Source: Cardinalis cardinalis (taxonomy: Eukaryota > Chordata > Aves > Passeriformes > Cardinalidae). From it: a DNA stretch of 64,000 bases. The notes beneath the pieces are model-generated. The model was given only the letters and a program-made list of their open reading frames with translations, did not search any database and was not told where the DNA came from. Location of the stretch: the NCBI GenBank assembly GCA_014549065.1, contig JACDOX010000018.1:3086311-3150310 (forward strand). Direction: 5' to 3'. Positions 58,201 to 64,000 of this stretch are shown here, piece after piece; positions within the stretch are counted from its first letter, which is position 1; every line of letters begins with the position of its first letter. A program made the translations under genes and the position numbers.

Positions 58201-59544
58201 GGACAGTCTGCCTTCTTGTGGGATGAAGTTCTGCCAGAAGAAATGGCTATGGGAAGGACTAAAATCCTTTATCCAGAAGAGAGAAATGCCAAGCACTGTT
58301 CTTACATCATTCCAGAAACAAAACCCAAAACCCACAGTCCTGATGGAAAAGAGAGTGGTTAGTAATGCAAGAGTTTTCTTGTGAACAGTAAAACCTATCA
58401 GCAGCAGCTGCAGTGTCAGGATGCGGTTAAACACACCAAAGCTTGATGACCCTACCTCAGCCTGGAGACAGGGTGGAGACAGGGAATCTGGATAAAAGAA
58501 GCTTCACCTTACAAAGTATCATGCTTAAGAAATGTCTCTAGGATGNGAGGGAAACCTGTAACATACAGCAGTTGCCGAAGGAACTGAGAGACTCCAGCCC
58601 CTGGCAGCTGCAGGGGGGCACAGAGGGAAAGAAGCAGTCCTAAAAGACGCCATTTATTCCAAATACTACAGGGCAGCATTTATATCAGCACTATCACAGT
58701 TTTGTCAGTCTTTCCATGAGCATCTCCAGNGTGAGAAGGCATTACAATAAAGGGAAAACTCCCCAAGCTGGACACTGGCATGCTGTCTTCTCTTGGACTC
58801 AAATTCTCTATCAACATTTACCATCACACGCCTCTCCTACTGCAAACATGGCATTCAGAGCGAACCTTCTCCACTTAATCCCAGCTGTTTCTGTTCTTTT
58901 CTCTTAGCTCTGTGGAGAGGGTGGAGGTGCAGCTGTGAAGATTAACAGTCAGTCTGAGGCCAGCAGGCTGTGGTTGGCATACACAGAACAAGGGGGAAGT
59001 TGGGATGGCTGCATAACACTCTGGTTAGCAGCTTCCCCTCTGGTCTATTTTCATCTGCTATCTATTCTACTGAAGAAGCTGCTTTGCAATTAACATGTTA
59101 AAGTTACCACTAGCAAAATGAAGAACACCTTCTCAAGGAATTCAAAGGTGTTTAATTTTTCAGACACCANCTGATTGCATGAATCTTATGAAAGGAAACT
59201 CACAATGGTCTTGTCAGTTCCAAAACTAGCAAATGAGCTGAAGGGAACGAAAATGTATCGCTATGGCAGAGACTGAGTTTTGCTTCCCTTTTCAGCTCTC
59301 TAGACAGCCTCAATCTTCAGGCAGGCACAAAGACTACAAAGTTCCTGCATAGTCTTGTCTTCAGTAGTCTGTACGCTTTGTTCAGATAAGTGTGGAAATC
59401 AAACACACATGAATATGTACATATNTATATGAATATGACCTGTTGAATTAGATCATAGCAGCACAGCAGAGTCTATTACTCCTGTGCAGACTTTCCTCAC
59501 CACCTGTCTTACCCTTTGTGTAGAAATCAACTACTTGGACTTCT

Positions 59545-60544
59545 GTCTTGATTTGGCCTGTTAGATGGGTAAGGAATTGGCTGGATGGCCACGTCCAAAG
59601 AGTTATAGTCAATGGTTTGGTATCCAGATGGAAACCAGCAAATGGCGATCCTCAAGGGTTTGTATTGGGGACCAATACCATTCATCAGTGACACAGACAG
59701 TGGGATTGAATGCACTCTCAGAAGTTTGCAGATGACACTAAGCTGNGTGATGTGTTTGGCACGCTGCAGGGAAGGGTCTATACAAACCTCATGAATAAGG
59801 CCACGTGCATGTGGGTTGCGGCAATTACCAATATCAATACAGACTGGGGGATGAATGGATTGACAGTGGCCCTGGGGAGTAGTGCTGGAAATACCAATGG
59901 AAGAAAAATTGGACATGAGCTGGAATTCTGTGTGGCAACCCAGAAAGCCAGCTGTATTCTGGGTTGCATCAAAAAAGTGTGGCCAGCAAGTTAAGAGAGA
60001 TGATTCTTCCCTTCTACTCCCTACTACTCTCATGAGACTCCCCCTGGAGTGCGGTGTCCAGCTCTGGTATAAGTAAGACATGTAACAGGTAAGTGTGGTT
60101 CCAGAAAAGAGTCACAAAAAGAATCCAAGGGCTGGAACACTTCTCCTATGAAGAAAGGTTGAAGGAGTTGTGGTTGAGCCTGGAGAAGGCTCCAGAGAGA
60201 CCTCATTGAGANCCCTCAATACATAAAAGCAGCTTTTAAGAAAGACCAAGAGAGACTTTTACCAAGGCTTGCAGTGACAGGGCAAGGGGCAACATTTTTA
60301 AACTGACAGTAGATTTAGATTAGACAAAAAATTAAATTTTAACTAAAAGGATGGTAAAATACTGAAACAGTTTGCCTAGAGAAGCTGTGGATATCCCATT
60401 ACTGAGGTTTCAGATTCAAGTTAAACAGGGCTTTGAGAACACTGATCTAATGAAAGATGTCCCTGCCTTTGACAGGAGTGTTGGATTAAATGGTCTTTAA
60501 AAGTTCCCTTAGAACCCAAATTACTCCATGATTATATGATTCTT
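59545..60544 (+). mobile_element. CR1 LINE, about 1 kb, diverged
   Basis: This is a plus-strand CR1 copy covering the second half of the polymerase ORF and the 3-prime UTR. Landmarks in order are GATGGGTAAGGAATTGGCTG, the coding block GIECTL-SKFADDTKL (relic with FADDTKL intact near 59727), EEKLDMSW, the HLEYCVQLW-type block (here LECGVQLW), then CCTGGAGAAGG. It closes with the degenerate 8-bp tail CCATGATTATATGATTCTT at 60526-60543. Many frameshifts show it is old and inactive. It lies antisense to ATP10A. Confidence 0.93.
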
Positions 60545-61247
60545 ATGCATATATTCATTATTATAAGCATTCAAAAAATGTGAGATGTTGAAGGGCAACC
60601 AATGAGAACAAATGTCACACAAAAGACCAACAGGGAGAACATCAATTGATAAAACAGTTTGTTTCATTTTTCTTCCATGTCATTATTAGTTATCTAACCT
60701 ACAGATCACAAACTTCCTATGAAGTACTAGGAGACAGCTTTTTGTTTCTTAGTAGCTGACATGACCCCCCACCATGCAGCTACTAGCAGGACAAAGTCAT
60801 TTTCAGTCCTTCCTATTACACTGCAGCAGCCTGTAAGTCAGATCCACATGATCTCAGCCATGCAGGTCACGTTGCTGTACAGGTATATGAGGCCATTTGG
60901 GGTATAGTTTTCAATCTGTTTTTAAACCAAGTCATACCAAAAATATAATATGTAGAGAAGCTTGGAAAAGTTAATGAGAGGAAGGGAAAATGCTTAAGAC
61001 AACTAATACGCATTTTTACTCAAATTCTCTTTCTCCTGGAAGCCAAAAGCCTGTGTTCCCTGCCTGATGTAAACCANTCTATTTTCTGTACCATTAAGAA
61101 AGCTGAATTAGGGTATTAGCACTTCTGTCTATAGATCTCCATGCACTACTGATATTTTTAATTCAACACCAAATAGAAGTGTAAGCATTATAGTGCTGTG
61201 GGGAGAAGAGTATCTTGTCCAGTCACATACCTGCAGGACAACCACAG

Positions 61248-61264
61248 CTCTCTCTCTCTCTCTC
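61248..61264. repeat. (CT)n microsatellite
   Basis: Eight and a half uninterrupted CT units lie in intron 2. Confidence 0.9.
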
Positions 61265-64000
61265 ATGAGCACACATATGTAATGGAAAGTATCTCACCAT
61301 CAAAGAGTCATAGCAGAGCTTGAAAGTATGAACCCGAGTATAACCAGTGAACAGAAATGTTCATGGTTTCATTGAAATACCAGTTTTGAGACATACNCAG
61401 CCAGCCACTTCCCATGTAAGTAACATTTCAATGCAAATTTCTAATGACCACCATAGCTTATCACCACTAAACTGTGTAAAAGACTTGGAGGTTAGCAGCA
61501 GGTGGAGAAAAGAGAAGTGGGATGAGAGTTCACATCCTTGATGCTGAAATAAATACAGGAGTTCCTCATACTGTTCCTCTCCCTTTTCTGGCAGAAAAGC
61601 AGACCCCTTCTCCACCTCAGTACTCTCAAAGGAAAGTCAGACCATACCAATGTAATTGGGGTTATATATGGCTCAATACTGAGAACCCTTCTGTTCTGGA
61701 AAAGAAGGTCTTTCCACCCCTTCCTAACCACCGATTCTGCCATCTGGGTTGTGGTTTCAGAGACCAGTGTAACATGANGTGTTTCCAGCTCAAAAATCCT
61801 GGCCCTGAAATCATAAGTTCTCAGTGTTACATTGCAAAAACTCATTTCCAAGAACATATATTCCAGGTATTTCCTNTTCTCAGGCCAATGAATGGCTAAG
61901 GAATAGACAGTTCTAGAAATAAACATTTATTCAGTAAAATTGAATTAGGCTATATCAGAAAAGTCAAGACAGAAAAAAAAATGGAAAATCTCTTCTTAAC
62001 TTGCTTTAAATGTAAATATTTACTTTTCTATAACAGGAAAGCAGTATAGCATTTTATTTTCTCTATGCACCTGAAATGCTCTTTTGTTTTCTAAAACTTT
62101 TTCAGAGAAACAGCAAAATGGAGAAATCCTGGGTTATTGATACAGAGAATGAAATTTCCTNCCTCTACAGAGCTTTAATGCAGCACAAGCACTGGCATAA
62201 TACATTTCCTTACATGGATTCACCACTGTTCCACCAGTGCTGGAAGGATTACCCTAGGGATGAGAAGTCCTTCACAGCCATGACACTCAAACTTAGATTC
62301 ATCAATTTAGCCCCTTTAACCTACATTAAAACACAAAATCAAACAACTAATGCTAATGGCAAAAGTCAACTACTCAGCACTCTTCAAACTTTCATGACTC
62401 TTCATCTACTCTCCCCCTCCCTGCTATTGCTTAGATTACTATAGCCAAAATTTTCTCTTACAGTTATTCAAATTCTTTGTCTCTCTAATGAAGCTCTCTC
62501 AAAATGCAAACNTGTGGCCTGGACACCTGTGCAATGGAAACTAGAAGGAGGTGATAACGGTGCCCAAAGCTGACCAAGGAGGAAGTGAACCATCATTCTT
62601 GATTTTTTTTATTTCCCCATGCCTCCCAGTGTGGGACTGCTGACTTAAGTGCCATGGTTAGGTGTGGAGTGAAAAATTGTTCTCAGCCTTCCTTTAGCAC
62701 GTTTGGCTCAGACAGAGTTTGCCACACCACCAATTTAGGTCATTCTTTGCATCAGGTCCTTCTGCATGCATCTGTTATATGTTTGTTTCTCTGTTAGAGA
62801 GACAGCAGTTGCTTCCTCTTCAACTAGACATGTCCACAGTTTCCACACAAGTCATCTCTGAACAAGATACTATCCAAAAAAGATACAACAATATAGGTGT
62901 AGAGATTTTCAAAACAATTCACTCCTATCAAAGAAACGTACTGAATGTTCAAGGCATTACCTCAGACAAAAGTCTTTCTCAGGGCGTGACATACTTGAAT
63001 CTTGTGCTGACAAACACAAGTCCTTTTGCAGAACTTTTTTCTCTAAAATCTTCAGCTAAACTGTAAAACTAAAAAACAATAGGTTTTAATTTATAATTCT
63101 GGGAGTGCATCTCAAAAACCATTGTTTACTTTTGCCTGTTTGGTTCGTTTTTTTAAACTTTCTTTTCCCTTGGGAAAATTATTTTTGGCAACACCTGTGG
63201 GATGGATCACTAATCTGATGTTTTAACATGTGCATGTCTGGAATTTTCAAGCCAATTTTCATCACTTTCTGAACCTTCTCAAAATACTGCAAAAGAGAAC
63301 TGCACAAGGAATAACTCCCAAAAGATGCCAGAGAGGCAGTTGCTGTTATTGTGGCCAGATTCTAGCTTATTAAAATACTCACAGTCAAAACAACACTGAG
63401 TCAAACAACAGTGAGTATGCTGATTAATTCTCATCTACTAGATTATAATAGTGTACTATTCCCACTAATTGCAGGTGGATGGTTGCCTGAGGGTACTAGT
63501 CAGACAAGAAGTAACAGGGAGAATATAGCTATACCTCTCTTGTCTTGCTGTAGAAGACTCATTCAGACTCTTTGAGATAAGAAGCTCATATCAACAGGTA
63601 AGTTGAAAACTAGTCTGCCTAGAAGTTGAGCTGGTTTAGCTTCAACTGTTCCCTCAAACTGGGCTAGTTTAGACAACGTAGATTGATGCACAAGAAATCT
63701 TAGCTCAGTTTAGGCTAAACCAACATTTGAAAATTGCTTTATTTTCTTTTTTTTTTTTAATTTTTCTTTGTGTGTGTAAAAAAACTGAATGCAAAAGCAA
63801 CATCTCCACTGAGATACCAAGGCTGCCNTGTGAGCTGTTTACACACAATCAGNATGAGTTGCCCTTGCCAAAGTACCTCATACACACAGCAGCCTGGATT
63901 CACCAAGTCAGGCTTACAGGGCAGCCCTTCTAGAAACCAATCTTCTGTTCTGGGCTAGCTTCTGCCTGGGACTCACAGGGAAAAAAAGAAATTGCACAAA

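Larger units (their letters stand above)
52228..64000 (-). other. ATP10A: Intron 2 (partial, continues beyond the window)
   Basis: At least 11.8 kb of intron lies upstream of exon 3. No open frame on the minus strand resembles the missing M1-M2 or DGET exon. It contains a diverged CR1 at 59545-60544 and a (CT)n tract at 61248-61264. Confidence 0.75.

Noticed and set aside
59527..60081. A 184-codon open frame on the minus strand
   Set aside because: It is the antisense of the diverged plus-strand CR1, with no independent protein signature.
60200..60240. Plus-strand poly-purine AAAAGCAGCTTTTAAGAAAG as a possible promoter
   Set aside because: It is part of the decayed CR1 3-prime region.
61492..61926. 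A 144-codon minus-strand open frame and its 125-codon plus-strand counterpart (61522-61899)
   Set aside because: Both contain ambiguous codons, lack family motifs and splice context, and overlap each other; probably chance.
62719..63066. A 115-codon plus-strand open frame
   Set aside because: No recognisable domain, no splice partners, and it sits in the ATP10A intron without repeat or gene landmarks.
1..64000. CRISPR arrays, operons, phage genes, tRNA or rRNA genes
   Set aside because: The sequence is vertebrate intron-exon DNA; no regularly spaced repeats, no cloverleaf and no rRNA blocks were seen.

Overview
The window is bird nuclear DNA. The evidence is spliced vertebrate exons separated by long AT-rich introns, several CR1 LINE fragments carrying the avian 3-prime 8-bp repeat end, and a solo endogenous-retrovirus LTR of a type I associate with neoavian or passerine genomes. 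It holds a single protein-coding gene on the minus strand, the P4-type lipid flippase ATP10A. I recognised it from protein motifs and from recalled similarity to mammalian ATP10A. No search was run.

Layout, in gene order (right to left). The stretch 52228-64000 is intron and contains one diverged CR1 (about 59545-60544). Nineteen coding exons follow between 52227 and 2313, and I number them 3-21 by analogy with the 21-exon mammalian gene. All junctions are GT-AG and all phases join. The exons sum to 3,909 nt, which is 1,302 codons plus a stop, with no frameshift or nonsense codon. The roughly 200 missing N-terminal residues (M1, M2 and the DGET part of the actuator domain) should lie beyond base 64000. 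The 3-prime UTR probably runs from 2312 to about 1740, and 1-1739 is intergenic, on the side where UBE3A lies in other amniotes (inference).

The encoded part contains, in order, the rest of the actuator domain, M3-M4 with PISL, the phosphorylation site DKTGT, a conserved Ser/Arg-rich insert, the nucleotide-binding domain, the P-domain motifs TGDK and GDGANDVS, M5-M10 and a long diverged cytosolic tail. ATP10 proteins work with a CDC50/TMEM30A partner and are reported to flip phosphatidylcholine and glucosylceramide at the plasma membrane.

The introns hold four CR1 copies, one 628-bp solo LTR with a 5-bp target duplication, one ancient MIR-like SINE relic, short microsatellites and small hairpins. 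I see no second gene, tRNA, CRISPR array or novel multi-gene system. The most useful second-look items are the LTR placed antisense in intron 16, the MIR-like relic, two conserved islands in cytosolic parts of ATP10A, and the uneven distribution of single-base Ns, which are absent from two 8-kb blocks.
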